Source: an uncultured Alphaproteobacteria bacterium (GTDB lineage Bacteria; Pseudomonadota; Alphaproteobacteria; RF32; CAG-239). Taken from it: a stretch of DNA of 59,673 bases. The stretch covers positions 1 through 59,673 of the forward strand of contig CAKQNT010000011.1 of the NCBI GenBank assembly GCA_934255405.1, written 5' to 3'. The notes under the pieces were generated by a model. The model saw only the letters and a list, made by a program, of their open reading frames with translations, had not been told where the DNA came from and ran no database searches. Position numbers and translations under genes: made by a program. Shown here piece after piece: positions 8,351 through 18,090 of this stretch. The first letter of the stretch is position 1. Each line of letters begins with the position of its first letter.

Positions 8351-9152
8351 CTGCTTTCTCTTTAGATTTTTTATTTTTATAAAAGACAAAATACTGATAT
8401 ATATGCGCAAAGAAAGATGCCTTAAAGCAAGAATCTAAGAACGATAATGCCAATACCAAGATTGTAAACAGCAAATCCGTAACATACATATCAGCGCCGA
8501 TTATGTTGTAAATCATCGCCAAAACATAAAGCAAGATTGCCCCCGGAACCATCATAATTGATTGTCCCCAGAAAATTTTGTTAAAATTTCCTTTGGTCAA
8601 TGCATAAGCTTCTTTGATAGTGATTGTTTTGTCGTCAACGGTGATGGCGGCAAAAATCAAAAAGGCCGGAGCCAAATATATGCACCATCCGACTAGCGCT
8701 GCAAATATTATAATATATCCCGCTCCGCCAAAAGGTTCTACACCTGCGGCATAAGATATCATACCATAAATAATTCCTAATCCAAGCGTCGGCAAGATGA
8801 TTGCCAACCCCAAAACCAGAGTTGCCAGAATATATTTTACGCTTCTTTTCCAAAACCCGAGAGAAATAAAATCAATATCTGCTTTAAGGATTACTGCGCG
8901 GCAATAATTAACAATCATCGCCACTGATATCAGCAAAATAGCCAAACTTGAGGTGGTTTGCCATGCCCCTTCCTGACACTTTCCTTCTCCCAGAGAGCAC
9001 AAAATTGGAAAACCGCCCAACATTTCAATAACCAACGCTGCCAGTCCTAAGGCAGCCACCTGCAAAAATAATTTTGGGGTGCTCAATGTATACATAAAAC
9101 TGCGTCTGATGGTCTCAACAAAGGGCAGTTTAATTATTTTCTGTTTTTTCAT
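8343..9152 (-). CDS. polytopic membrane protein, unknown function
   Basis: This 269-residue protein has about five or six hydrophobic segments (near residues 28-50, 70-85, 105-130, 140-165, 195-220 and 225-245) and a Lys-rich cytoplasmic tail. No catalytic motif stands out. It appears related in layout to the next gene upstream: both have an N-terminal helix, a short FPILCSLG or SLFCSLG segment and further cysteines, suggesting a diverged tandem duplication. It overlaps that gene by 23 bases and overlaps the downstream RgpF-like gene by 8, so all are probably co-translated. AGGA lies seven bases before the ATG. Confidence 0.7.
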   Translation of the reverse strand: MKKQKIIKLPFVETIRRSFMYTLSTPKLFLQVAALGLAALVIEMLGGFPILCSLGEGKCQEGAWQTTSSLAILLISVAMIVNYCRAVILKADIDFISLGFWKRSVKYILATLVLGLAIILPTLGLGIIYGMISYAAGVEPFGGAGYIIIFAALVGWCIYLAPAFLIFAAITVDDKTITIKEAYALTKGNFNKIFWGQSIMMVPGAILLYVLAMIYNIIGADMYVTDLLFTILVLALSFLDSCFKASFFAHIYQYFVFYKNKKSKEKADD

Positions 9153-9981
9153 TGATTTTCCTTTCTGTCAAAAATTTTTGTATGCCGCAAAAGTTTACAA
9201 AACAGCTTATCATAATCAGCATTACAAAATTGAAAACATATTCTCCGAAAAATATTGCATAAATTGAACCGCCGCGGGCGTATTCTGCAAAATTTGACGC
9301 TATGGCCGAGATTCCAAACACCCATACAAAGAACCACAAGGCGATTCCGCACAAAATACGCAAGTTGTTGCCGCCGCAAATTTTCCATATATAGGCAATT
9401 GAGAGAATTTTTTCTCCACCCCAAATATACGCAAGTATCAAATAAAAACGCAACAACACAAAAGGAACCAAAAAACCTGATGCCACAATTCCAAAATACG
9501 TAAGTTCAATCCGCCAATCCGGATTAGGAACTCTGGCATATAGCAAATATCCTGAGAGCAGGGCAATTCCGTTTAGCAACAAAAATGCAATAATTGCGCC
9601 CACGCTGAGCAAATCATTTTTTTGCGGTTTAAACAAAAAAGCCAAATTTAAAGGTGCATTTTGCCAAACGGCTTGATAATAGCGCACACAATAAACCGCA
9701 ATCAGCCCCAAAATTATAATTCTGACGACAATCGCCAACGTTAAAGACTGGCTGCAAAAAACGGCAGATATTGTTCCCAACGAGCAAAACAAAGATTGCC
9801 CGCCCATCAAATAAATTATACTCAGAATCAGGGCATATAGCGTGCCAATATAGGCAAAGGCCTTGAATTTGTTAATCAGCAACATATAAGGACCAAATAT
9901 TATTTGCGTTATCGGAAAACGCACTCTGCCGTCTTCCGGTTCGGCAAACAGTTTTTTGAATATGGATTTTTGTTCAGCCAT
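9130..9981 (-). CDS. polytopic membrane protein, unknown function
   Basis: This 283-residue protein has about six hydrophobic segments and a charged C-terminal tail. The N-terminal 25 residues are soluble and basic. A SLFCSLG segment after the first helix matches the next gene downstream, which suggests paralogy. No known motif is visible. Its ATG lies one base after the dnaE stop, so it is very probably translated from the dnaE transcript. The link to replication may be only operonic. Confidence 0.7.
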   Translation of the reverse strand: MAEQKSIFKKLFAEPEDGRVRFPITQIIFGPYMLLINKFKAFAYIGTLYALILSIIYLMGGQSLFCSLGTISAVFCSQSLTLAIVVRIIILGLIAVYCVRYYQAVWQNAPLNLAFLFKPQKNDLLSVGAIIAFLLLNGIALLSGYLLYARVPNPDWRIELTYFGIVASGFLVPFVLLRFYLILAYIWGGEKILSIAYIWKICGGNNLRILCGIALWFFVWVFGISAIASNFAEYARGGSIYAIFFGEYVFNFVMLIMISCFVNFCGIQKFLTERKINEKTENN

Positions 9982-9982
9982 G

Positions 9983-12900
9983 CTAAATTTCCTTTATCAT
10001 CGATATTCCGGGTAGCGCTCTGATTTGGCTCAAAATATCGCCAAACAGGGCATATCCCCCCGGTAAGGTGATTCTGATGTCCCATTCATTATTATCAGGT
10101 TTTATATATATTTTGTTTTTGCCGTTTCTATCCCGACTTAAAATTTGCCGCAACGGGCCGGCGGCGGAAGAATCATTTATACTTATTTCCAAGCCGTTTG
10201 CCACTTCTCCGATAGCCTTATCCAGCGTATCTACATGATTAATCATCACCTTGGGGCGACCTTCTTCTTCCTGTTTATCAATAGTAACGCTAACCAACAG
10301 CGGCTGCCCTGATTTAATCACTTCTTCATACCGAGCCAATCCCTCTGAAAACAGCAACCCTTCAAAATTGCTGCTGCCATCGGAGATTTCCAAAAAAGCG
10401 TACTTGTTGCCGTTTTTGGAAATGCGCTTTTGGAATGAGTTAACGCAGCCTGCCAACTTGGCGCGGATAACATCTCCGACCCTGATTCCCAAAAACACTT
10501 CGCTGCATTTTTTTACGCCGAGTTTTTCCATGCCGATTGCATAACTATCCAACGGATGTGCCGAAAGATAAAATCCGATAGCCTCCGCCTCTAATTGCAA
10601 TCTTTCCAACTCTGGCCAATCCGGCTTGTCGGCTAATTTAACTTTGGCTTGTAACTCTTCCGCGCCAAAGAGAGAAGACTGCGAGCTGGTTTTGAGCTCG
10701 GTTGCCGCGCCGATATGAGATATTATCGTGTCTATGTTGGCAAACAACTTGCCGCGGTTGCGGTCAATGCTGTCAAATGCCCCTGCCTTAATCAGTTGTT
10801 CCAGCTGGCGGCGGTTTATTTGTTTGGCATCTATACGATGAATAAAGTCAGATATGTCCTTAAATGGACCATGTGCTTTGCGCTCTTTTTCAATAGCTTC
10901 CATATTGGCGGCGCCCACACTTTTGATTGCTCCCAAAGCATAGCGAATATTGCCGTCTTCCACTGCAAAATCAGCATCTGATTTATTGATATCCGGCGGC
11001 AGCACTTTGAACCCCATTTTTTTGCCTTCTTCTTTATAGAAGAACAGCTTGTCGATATTGGTAATATCCAAAGACATAATCGCGCACATAAACTCAACCG
11101 TATAATGCGCTTTGAGATATGCCGTTTGATAAGAAACCAGAGAATACGCCGCCGCGTGCGATTTGTTAAAACCGTATGATGCAAATTTCTCCATTTGGTC
11201 AAAAATTTTGGTGGCAATATCTTCGGCAATACCGTTTTTAACAGCACCCTCGGTAAACATTTTGCGCTGCTTGGGAATTTCATCGCGCATTTTCTTACCC
11301 ATAACTTTACGCAGCTTATCCGCACCGCCCAAGGTATATCCGCCCAACACCTGAGCAATTTTCATAACTTGCTCCTGATATACCATAATGCCGTATGTTT
11401 CGTCCAAAATAGGCGCCAGAGCAGGGTGCAGATAGGTTATTTTTTCTTCGCCGTGCTTGCGTTTAATATAAGTCGGAATATTGTCCATCGGTCCCGGACG
11501 ATACAACGACACAATCGCGATAAGGTCTTCAAAACGGTCGGGTTTGATTTGTTTGTGCACATCTTTCATACCGGCGGATTCAAACTGGAAGACAGCGGTG
11601 GTGTCGCCGCGTTGCAACATTTCATAGGTTTCTCTGTCATCAAGCGGCACATTATCCATATCCAGCTCAATACCGCGTGTTTTTTTGACCCAATCTACCG
11701 CGCGTTTAATCACCGTAAGAGTTTTTAATCCCAAAAAGTCGAACTTAATCAGACCGGTTTCTTCCACAAACTTCATATCATACTGGGTCACCGGCATATC
11801 GGCGCGCGGATCTTTATATAGCGGCACCAATAAATCCAACGGTCTGTCGCCGATAACCACGCCAGCAGCGTGTACGCCCGAATGGCGATACAAGCCCTCA
11901 AGCTTCATCGCAATATCAAACAGCTTATTAATCTGCGGATCATTTTGCCGCATTTCTTCCAATTCCGGCACTTGATCCAAAGATTCTTGCAAAGTCGGGT
12001 TTTTGCCCTGAACTCCGGGGGGAATCATCTTAGAGATTTTATCGGCTTGCGAGTAGGGCATTTGCAGCACACGCGCCACATCACGGATAACCGCCTTAGA
12101 TTGCAGCTTTCCATAGGTAATAATTTGCGCTACATGATCAAAACCATATTTTTGTTGCACATATTCAATTGTCTTGCCGCGATTCTCCTGACAAAAATCC
12201 ACGTCAAAGTCGGGCATGTTTACACGTTCTGGATTCAAGAAACGTTCGAACAGCAAATCCAATTTTATCGGATCCAAATCTGTAATGCGCAACGACCATG
12301 CTACAATTGAGCCTGCGCCGGAGCCACGTCCGGGGCCCACCGGAACCCCATGCCCCTTTGACCATTGAATAAAGTCTGCCACGATAAGAAAATATCCGGG
12401 GAACCCCATCTTTTTTATAACGCTTAATTCATACTCCAAACGGGCATAGTATTTCTTGTCAATTTCTTCTTTCTGTTCTGCCGTCATGCCTTCAAAATAC
12501 ACATGCTTCTGCATGCGGGCAGCCAAACCCTTGCGCGCCTCTTGGTCAATAAACTCATCTTGACTCAGTCCGCCCGGACACTCAAATATCGGCAACAACG
12601 GTTGAACTTTTTCCGACAAATAAGAGCACCGTTTAGCAATATTGACAGTGCTTTCCAAGGCCTCCGGCAAATCGGCGAATAACTCCACCATCTCGGCCTC
12701 GGAACGCAGCCTGTTGTTGGGGGAGAATTTCTTGCGGTTGTCATTAGACACATATTCTCCGGCGGCAATACATACCAAAGCATCGTGAGCTTCATACATA
12801 TCAACATCAAAAAAGAATGCTTCGTTAGTAGCTACCAACGGAATATTATATTTGTATGCCAGATTAATAAAGGCGTCTTCTGTTTGCTTTTCGGCATCTA

Positions 12901-13453
12901 AACCGATTCGCGAGATTTCCATATACAAGCGGTTGCCAAAATATTTTTGTAGAGTAATCGTGCATTCTTCAGCCTCTTGATCACGATGCTCCAACAACAG
13001 TCGTCCGATTTGTCCTTCCACCCCGCCGCTCAAGGCGATTAACCCTGCGCTGTATTTTTCCAAATCCGTCATTTTTATTTGCGGTTTTTCGCCGGTTTGC
13101 GGATTGTCCAGATAAGACAACTTCATCAGGTGCATAATGTTGGCGTAGCCCTCGGCATTCATTACCAGCAATACAATCTTATCCGGATCAATAATCCGTC
13201 CTTTGGACTTGAGTACATCATCGGCATCGGGATTGCGCAAATAAAACTGGCAGCCCAAAATCGGCTTAACCCCCTCATCAGAGGCGTATTTTGAAAAGGC
13301 TTTGCCGCCAAACATATTGGCTGTATCCGTAACCGCAATTGCCGGCACTCCCTGATCATGCAGTTTGTGCATCAGGGCAGGCACCTTCATCGCTCCCTCA
13401 GAGAGCGAATAAGCGGTATGCACCCGCAGATGTATAAATTTCGGTTCGGCCAT
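9983..13453 (-). CDS. dnaE: DNA polymerase III alpha subunit
   Basis: This 1156-residue protein is the replicative polymerase catalytic subunit. It has an N-terminal PHP domain (HLRVHTAYSLSEGAM), then the polymerase core with GPGRGSGAGS and the catalytic aspartates of PDFDVDF near residue 415, a helix-hairpin-helix region and a C-terminal OB-fold. Length and motif order fit DnaE1 rather than the error-prone DnaE2 or Gram-positive PolC. ATG 13453 has AGAGGA seven bases upstream; a TTG one codon earlier is less likely. A promoter-like site precedes it. Two membrane-protein genes and an RgpF-like gene follow with one-base spacing or overlap. Confidence 0.97.
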   Translation of the reverse strand: MAEPKFIHLRVHTAYSLSEGAMKVPALMHKLHDQGVPAIAVTDTANMFGGKAFSKYASDEGVKPILGCQFYLRNPDADDVLKSKGRIIDPDKIVLLVMNAEGYANIMHLMKLSYLDNPQTGEKPQIKMTDLEKYSAGLIALSGGVEGQIGRLLLEHRDQEAEECTITLQKYFGNRLYMEISRIGLDAEKQTEDAFINLAYKYNIPLVATNEAFFFDVDMYEAHDALVCIAAGEYVSNDNRKKFSPNNRLRSEAEMVELFADLPEALESTVNIAKRCSYLSEKVQPLLPIFECPGGLSQDEFIDQEARKGLAARMQKHVYFEGMTAEQKEEIDKKYYARLEYELSVIKKMGFPGYFLIVADFIQWSKGHGVPVGPGRGSGAGSIVAWSLRITDLDPIKLDLLFERFLNPERVNMPDFDVDFCQENRGKTIEYVQQKYGFDHVAQIITYGKLQSKAVIRDVARVLQMPYSQADKISKMIPPGVQGKNPTLQESLDQVPELEEMRQNDPQINKLFDIAMKLEGLYRHSGVHAAGVVIGDRPLDLLVPLYKDPRADMPVTQYDMKFVEETGLIKFDFLGLKTLTVIKRAVDWVKKTRGIELDMDNVPLDDRETYEMLQRGDTTAVFQFESAGMKDVHKQIKPDRFEDLIAIVSLYRPGPMDNIPTYIKRKHGEEKITYLHPALAPILDETYGIMVYQEQVMKIAQVLGGYTLGGADKLRKVMGKKMRDEIPKQRKMFTEGAVKNGIAEDIATKIFDQMEKFASYGFNKSHAAAYSLVSYQTAYLKAHYTVEFMCAIMSLDITNIDKLFFYKEEGKKMGFKVLPPDINKSDADFAVEDGNIRYALGAIKSVGAANMEAIEKERKAHGPFKDISDFIHRIDAKQINRRQLEQLIKAGAFDSIDRNRGKLFANIDTIISHIGAATELKTSSQSSLFGAEELQAKVKLADKPDWPELERLQLEAEAIGFYLSAHPLDSYAIGMEKLGVKKCSEVFLGIRVGDVIRAKLAGCVNSFQKRISKNGNKYAFLEISDGSSNFEGLLFSEGLARYEEVIKSGQPLLVSVTIDKQEEEGRPKVMINHVDTLDKAIGEVANGLEISINDSSAAGPLRQILSRDRNGKNKIYIKPDNNEWDIRITLPGGYALFGDILSQIRALPGISMIKEI

Positions 13454-13477
13454 CAATGAATCCTCTAAACTTTAGGT

Positions 13478-13506
13478 ATCATATACGGATTCATATTTTC
13501 AGACAA
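13478..13506 (-). promoter_or_regulatory. probable dnaE promoter
   Basis: On the minus strand TTGTCT (13501-13506) and TATGAT (13478-13483) are separated by 17 bases, about 25 bases upstream of the dnaE start codon and downstream of the prfA stop. Confidence 0.5.
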
Positions 13507-13551
13507 CGAAAATATGCTGATTATTGCACTATATTTATCGCCAAATCGGTT

Positions 13552-14625
13552 TTAGTCGAGTTCAGCCAACTTCTGGGCTTGATCTTCGGCAATCAGCGCA
13601 TCAATAATCTCGCCCAAGGCATCTCCGCTGACAACTTCGTCCAGTTTATAGAGCGTCAGGTTGATTCGGTGATCAGTCACACGTCCTTGCGGATAGTTAT
13701 AGGTACGAATGCGCTCAGAACGATCGCCGCTGCCTACCTGCAATTTGCGCTTTTCAGAGTATGCGGCATCGGCCGCTTCTTTTTGCGCATTATAGAGCTT
13801 GGCGCGCAGTTTGCGCATGGCGTTGTCGCGGTTTTTGAATTGAGAACGCTCTTCTTGCGATTCTACCACAATTCCGGTTGGAATATGGGTAATACGTACC
13901 GCCGAGCTGGTTTTGTTAACCTTTTGTCCGCCGGCGCCCGATGAGCGATAAGCCTCCATCTTAATATCCGCCGGATTAATATAAATGTCCACTTCTTCCA
14001 CTTCAGGCAATACTGCTACTGTTGCCGCCGATGTGTGCACTCGTCCTTGCGATTCTGTAACCGGCACGCGCTGCACACGATGGGCGCCGGACTCAAACTT
14101 AAGCTTAGAAAATACGTCTTTGCCGCTGATTGAGGCGGTAGCCTCTTTGTAGCCGCCGATTTCATTCTCGCTCAAATCCATAACCTCAAATTTCCAACCT
14201 TGCAATTGGGCATAATGCTGATACATTTCAAACAGCACTCCGGCAAACAAAGCCGCTTCATCGCCGCCTGTTCCGGCACGCACTTCCAAAATTGCGTTTT
14301 TCTCATCTTCTGCATCTTTGGGAATGAGCAAAATTTTAATTTCTTTCTCCAATTTAGGCATTTGCTCTTTGAGTTCATAATATTCTGCCTCTGCCAGCTC
14401 GCGCATCTCTTTGTCCAAAGAGGTATCGTCCATCATAGCTTTGGCATCATTCATGTCGTGTTCGGCTTTGTTAAAGTTGTTGATTGCCTCTACCACCGGA
14501 GCCAGTGTTGCCAGCTCTTTATTCATCTTTACCAACTCATCGGAAGAAATATTCGGCTCAGAAATCAAGGCCTCCACTTCCTGATAGCGGTTTACCACAT
14601 TGGCTAATTTTTCTGCAAAATTCAT
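13552..14625 (-). CDS. prfA: peptide chain release factor 1
   Basis: This 357-residue factor releases peptides at UAA and UAG codons. The catalytic GAGGQ motif is at residues 230-234, with the expected KVNKTSSAV context. The codon-recognition loop reads RVPVTES, where many RF1 proteins have PAT or PVT. Length is normal. The gene follows a terminator hairpin downstream of the RodZ-like gene and has AGGA about ten bases before ATG. In many alphaproteobacteria prfA is followed by prmC, the methylase of GGQ; here dnaE follows instead, so prmC must be elsewhere or absent. Confidence 0.97.
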   Translation of the reverse strand: MNFAEKLANVVNRYQEVEALISEPNISSDELVKMNKELATLAPVVEAINNFNKAEHDMNDAKAMMDDTSLDKEMRELAEAEYYELKEQMPKLEKEIKILLIPKDAEDEKNAILEVRAGTGGDEAALFAGVLFEMYQHYAQLQGWKFEVMDLSENEIGGYKEATASISGKDVFSKLKFESGAHRVQRVPVTESQGRVHTSAATVAVLPEVEEVDIYINPADIKMEAYRSSGAGGQKVNKTSSAVRITHIPTGIVVESQEERSQFKNRDNAMRKLRAKLYNAQKEAADAAYSEKRKLQVGSGDRSERIRTYNYPQGRVTDHRINLTLYKLDEVVSGDALGEIIDALIAEDQAQKLAELD

Positions 14626-14653
14626 TGTGTTGTTTTCCTGTCAATTAAATGGT

Positions 14654-14702
14654 TACAAAAAAAGAGAAAACAGCCGCGTAAATTGCCGGCTGGTTTCTCT
14701 TT
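14654..14702 (-). terminator. terminator after the RodZ-like gene
   Basis: A 15-base-pair stem with one mismatch (14662-14676 against 14687-14701) is followed on the minus strand by a run of seven T (14655-14661). It lies between the RodZ-like gene and prfA, so prfA transcription may rely on read-through or on a promoter I could not identify. Confidence 0.75.
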
Positions 14703-14716
14703 TCAAAATTCATACG

Positions 14717-15679
14717 CTAATGAGCTTCCGTCAAAAACGGGTCCAGCGGAATATTGGTTTTTTTGTTGGGCTTAACAACGTTGGTAAGCTTGCCGTTAAC
14801 ATAAACATCAACTCCTTCAACCTTACCGATTGACAAAATCATGCCTTTTCCGCCTTCCGGCACCACATATTCACTCCCCGGTTGCAAAACTTTGCTGATG
14901 TAAAGCTTGTTGCTGTCTTTCACCTCAATCCAAGATTCCTGCTTAATCTTCAGCACAACGCCATTTTCTGTCTTGGGCTCCGCCTTGGCTTTGACCTCTT
15001 CAGTTGCGGCCTTGGGCTCAACAAAAGATTCTTCGGTTATGGTAACCTGCGGAGAAACCTCGGTACCAACCGGCTCAATTTCTATTGCCTGTCCTTCAAC
15101 TTCGGTTGTTTCCGGAGTCATGGCAAAATCTTCAACCACAATCGGCATCTCATCATTGGTTTGTTCTTCAACCACAATGGCTTCCGGCACGATTTCTTCC
15201 ACCGTGCCTTTGTTATAAACCGACCACAGCACATAAATTAAAATAATTGCCAACAAGCTGATAATCAAATACTTGCGGTTGGGAACGGTAGCCTCGCTCT
15301 GAGGCTCCAACACATACATATCTTTGTCATTGCCGGTGTTGGTCTCTTCTTTATACAGTTCAACGATATTACTACTGTTCAGCCCCAAAAAATCTGCATA
15401 CGAGCGAATAAATCCCACTCCGTATGGAAACGGCGGAATCCCTTTGTAGTTACTTTCTTCAATAGCTTCAAGATACATCTTGCGGATGCATAAGCGTTTT
15501 GCCACATCAGTTAGGCGCAAACCTTTCTGCAGGCGCATTTCTTTGAGCAGGTTGCCGACTTTGTTGATAATCTTTTCTTCCGCAATAGGGGCTTCGGCGT
15601 GAGCCTCTTCTGCTTTGATTGCTTTTTCGGTTACTTCTGCCTCAATCGGGGCATCTGGGCTGACTTTTGTTTTTCTCAC
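14717..15679 (-). CDS. RodZ-like helix-turn-helix membrane protein
   Basis: This 320-residue protein has a charged N-terminal 35 residues, a helix-turn-helix domain (about 40-105, with VGNLLKEMRLQKGL and YGVGFIRSYADFLGL), one membrane helix near residues 136-155 (YLIISLLAIILIYVLW), a long acidic linker and a C-terminal DUF4115 domain (about 235-315, with QESWIEVKD and VNGKL). This layout is that of RodZ, which links MreB to the membrane and helps keep cell shape. The start codon is GTG at 15679, with AGGA seven bases upstream. Whether it interacts with MreB here is inference. Confidence 0.85.
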   Translation of the reverse strand: MRKTKVSPDAPIEAEVTEKAIKAEEAHAEAPIAEEKIINKVGNLLKEMRLQKGLRLTDVAKRLCIRKMYLEAIEESNYKGIPPFPYGVGFIRSYADFLGLNSSNIVELYKEETNTGNDKDMYVLEPQSEATVPNRKYLIISLLAIILIYVLWSVYNKGTVEEIVPEAIVVEEQTNDEMPIVVEDFAMTPETTEVEGQAIEIEPVGTEVSPQVTITEESFVEPKAATEEVKAKAEPKTENGVVLKIKQESWIEVKDSNKLYISKVLQPGSEYVVPEGGKGMILSIGKVEGVDVYVNGKLTNVVKPNKKTNIPLDPFLTEAH

Positions 15680-15729
15680 GATTTTTTCCTTTATAAGACT
15701 CGTAATTTGGGCTGATTGTTACATACTTT

Positions 15730-17994
15730 TTAATAAATTTCAATACCGTGATCATTGGCATATGAAATTAATTGCGGTCGGAGGGTGCGGCGGTCTGATT
15801 TTAACAAAGTTTTGATATAATCTTCAATATCATCAATGTTTATGGAACGAACCATGCTTTTAACTTTGCCGAACGCCGAGCCGGACATTGACAGATTGCG
15901 GAATCCTAGCCCCAACAATGCCATAGCCTCAATCGGGTTTGATGCCATTTCTCCGCAGACAGAGCAAAAAACGCCGGCTTTGTTGGCTTTGGTTACAATC
16001 TCCTGCATAATTTTTAAGAACGGCGCCGACAACACGTCGTAGCGATCGCTTAATCTGGGATTTCCGCGGTCGCAGGCAAAAACAAATTGTGCCAAATCAT
16101 TGGTGCCGATGGAAATAAAATCGGCAACTTGCAAAATGGCGTCTAGCTGAAAAATTACCGCCGGAACTTCAATCATCAGTCCGACATTAATTTTCTTAGG
16201 CACCGGAAGATTGCGGCGCTTTTCTTTTTCCAGCTCCAGCATTAAAGTTTCTTTGGCATCGGCAAATTCCGACAAACTGGTAATCATCGGAAACATCACG
16301 TTCAGCTCTTTGCCTGCCGCGGCACGCAAAAACGCCCGCATCTGTTTGCGTAAGATTGCGCGGCGGTCAAGTGTAATTCTAATTGAGCGCCAGCCGATTG
16401 CCGGATTGTCTTCTCCGCTGTAACCCCAATAGGGGAGCAATTTATCAGAACCGACATCGAGGCTGCGGAACACCACTTTTTTGTTGCCGGCCTTATCCAT
16501 AAGCTCTTGATAATATTCTGTCTGTTTTTCCACATCTGGCATTTCATCAGATGTCATAAACGGAATCTCCGTACGATAGAGCCCAATGCCGTCGCAATTA
16601 GTAGACTTAATATAGTCCAAATCAAATGCCAGACCAACGTTTAAGTAAAGATTGATTCTGGTTCCGTCTTTTGTTTTAGATGGAAGCTTTTTTAGCTCTG
16701 CCAGCTTGGCGCGGAGTTTTTCTTTGGCGGCGATTTTATCGGCAAACTTTTGCTGTACCGGTTCGCTGGGGCGAATATATACATACCCATCATCACCATC
16801 TACAGCCAGCAACTCACCGGTTTTGATTTCGTCGTAAATTCCCTTGATTTTAGAAACAACCGGAATCCCTAATGCCCGAGCCACAATTGCCACGTGCATC
16901 GTTGGTGTGCCGTCTTCAATAATCAAACCGCGGATTTTGGTGTAGTCATAATCCATCAAATCCGCCGGTCCCATGGTCATGGCTACCACAATCAGGCTTT
17001 TGGCATCAAGGGCGGAAACATCTTTTTTGTCGCCGCTTAAATATCCGAGCAGCCGGTCTGCCACGTCGCGCAAATCGTGCAGACGCTCTTTAAGGTAGCT
17101 GTCATTGGTGCCGGACAAGCGGTTCCACATATCTTCATACGCTCGTTCAACTGCCGCCTCGGCTGTTAACCCGCTGTTTACATTATCAACCAGCTTTTGG
17201 TACCAACCTTTGTCCCGCGCAAACATTCGGTATGTATCCAAAATGTCGGCATGTTCGCCAATACCCAATTTGGTAGAGGCAAATTTCTCATCCAAATCTC
17301 GGTTCATCTGGGCGTAGGCAATTTCCAACTTGCGCAGTTCTTTTTCTCGGTCATCGGCAAAAATCTTGGTTACAGTCTGTCGCCGCCGATGCACCACGGC
17401 TTGCCCGATGCCATACCCTTTGCTGAGCGAAATTCCTTTATATTTTTCTTTTCCGGTTTGTCCGCGAGATTTTATAAGTTCTTTCTTAAATTCGTTCATC
17501 TCGTCAGACGAGATAAAATCGCTCAAAAACATTGCCACCGTTTCCAATATGCCTACTTGATTATTGGCATATCCGGCGCTTTTTTTATTTTGCAACGCCA
17601 AAACGCCGACAACGCGGTTCCAACGCACAATCGGCACCCCGATAAATGATTTAAAAGGTTCTTCACCCATTTCCGGCTTATAGGAAAATTGCGGGTTTTT
17701 CCATACGTCATTGACAACCAGCGAGCGTTTTTCTTTGGCTACTTCGCCAGCCAGTCCTTCGCCCACCCGCAAAGATATCTTGTGAGCAATGTCGGGGGCA
17801 TATCCGCAAGCGGCAAAAAGTTCTAGATAATTGTCATCAACCGCCACATAGCAAACTCCGGCATCGGCCTTGGTTTGCCGCACAATCATGGTAACAATTT
17901 TATCCAGCTTTTCGGAAATTCCTGCGTCGGTTTCGGTAATTTCTCTCAGCGAGCGCAAGATATCCATTGCTTGGTTTATGGCCGGTGACTTCAT
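15730..17994 (-). CDS. ptsP: phosphoenolpyruvate-protein phosphotransferase, nitrogen-type EI
   Basis: This 754-residue enzyme has an N-terminal GAF domain (about 1-170), which marks it as the nitrogen-PTS form (EI-Ntr), then the PEP-utilising N domain, the phosphohistidine domain (TPTMHVAIVARALGIPVV with the active His) and the PEP-binding TIM barrel (SIGTNDLAQF and CGEMASNP). It would phosphorylate NPr with PEP to signal nitrogen and carbon state. No NPr or EIIA gene is in the window. The GAF domain may bind a small ligand such as glutamine or oxoglutarate, but no binding residues can be assigned. A divergent promoter region separates it from the cupin gene. Confidence 0.95.
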   Translation of the reverse strand: MKSPAINQAMDILRSLREITETDAGISEKLDKIVTMIVRQTKADAGVCYVAVDDNYLELFAACGYAPDIAHKISLRVGEGLAGEVAKEKRSLVVNDVWKNPQFSYKPEMGEEPFKSFIGVPIVRWNRVVGVLALQNKKSAGYANNQVGILETVAMFLSDFISSDEMNEFKKELIKSRGQTGKEKYKGISLSKGYGIGQAVVHRRRQTVTKIFADDREKELRKLEIAYAQMNRDLDEKFASTKLGIGEHADILDTYRMFARDKGWYQKLVDNVNSGLTAEAAVERAYEDMWNRLSGTNDSYLKERLHDLRDVADRLLGYLSGDKKDVSALDAKSLIVVAMTMGPADLMDYDYTKIRGLIIEDGTPTMHVAIVARALGIPVVSKIKGIYDEIKTGELLAVDGDDGYVYIRPSEPVQQKFADKIAAKEKLRAKLAELKKLPSKTKDGTRINLYLNVGLAFDLDYIKSTNCDGIGLYRTEIPFMTSDEMPDVEKQTEYYQELMDKAGNKKVVFRSLDVGSDKLLPYWGYSGEDNPAIGWRSIRITLDRRAILRKQMRAFLRAAAGKELNVMFPMITSLSEFADAKETLMLELEKEKRRNLPVPKKINVGLMIEVPAVIFQLDAILQVADFISIGTNDLAQFVFACDRGNPRLSDRYDVLSAPFLKIMQEIVTKANKAGVFCSVCGEMASNPIEAMALLGLGFRNLSMSGSAFGKVKSMVRSINIDDIEDYIKTLLKSDRRTLRPQLISYANDHGIEIY

Positions 17995-18021
17995 TCTTTT
18001 CCACCAATCTTAAAATTAGCC

Positions 18022-18049
18022 TTGCGAAAATACTTATAGCCTCTATATT
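18022..18049 (+). promoter_or_regulatory. probable promoter of the cupin gene
   Basis: TTGCGA (18022-18027) and TATATT (18044-18049) are separated by 16 bases and lie about 42 bases before the ATG, in the divergent region with ptsP. Confidence 0.5.
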
Positions 18050-18090
18050 GGCTTACATCAAGTAAAAACTTAATTAAGAAGGAGCAAAAA

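Noticed and set aside
11195..11728. Long plus-strand frame inside dnaE
   Set aside because: It is antisense to dnaE, whose motifs establish the coding strand.
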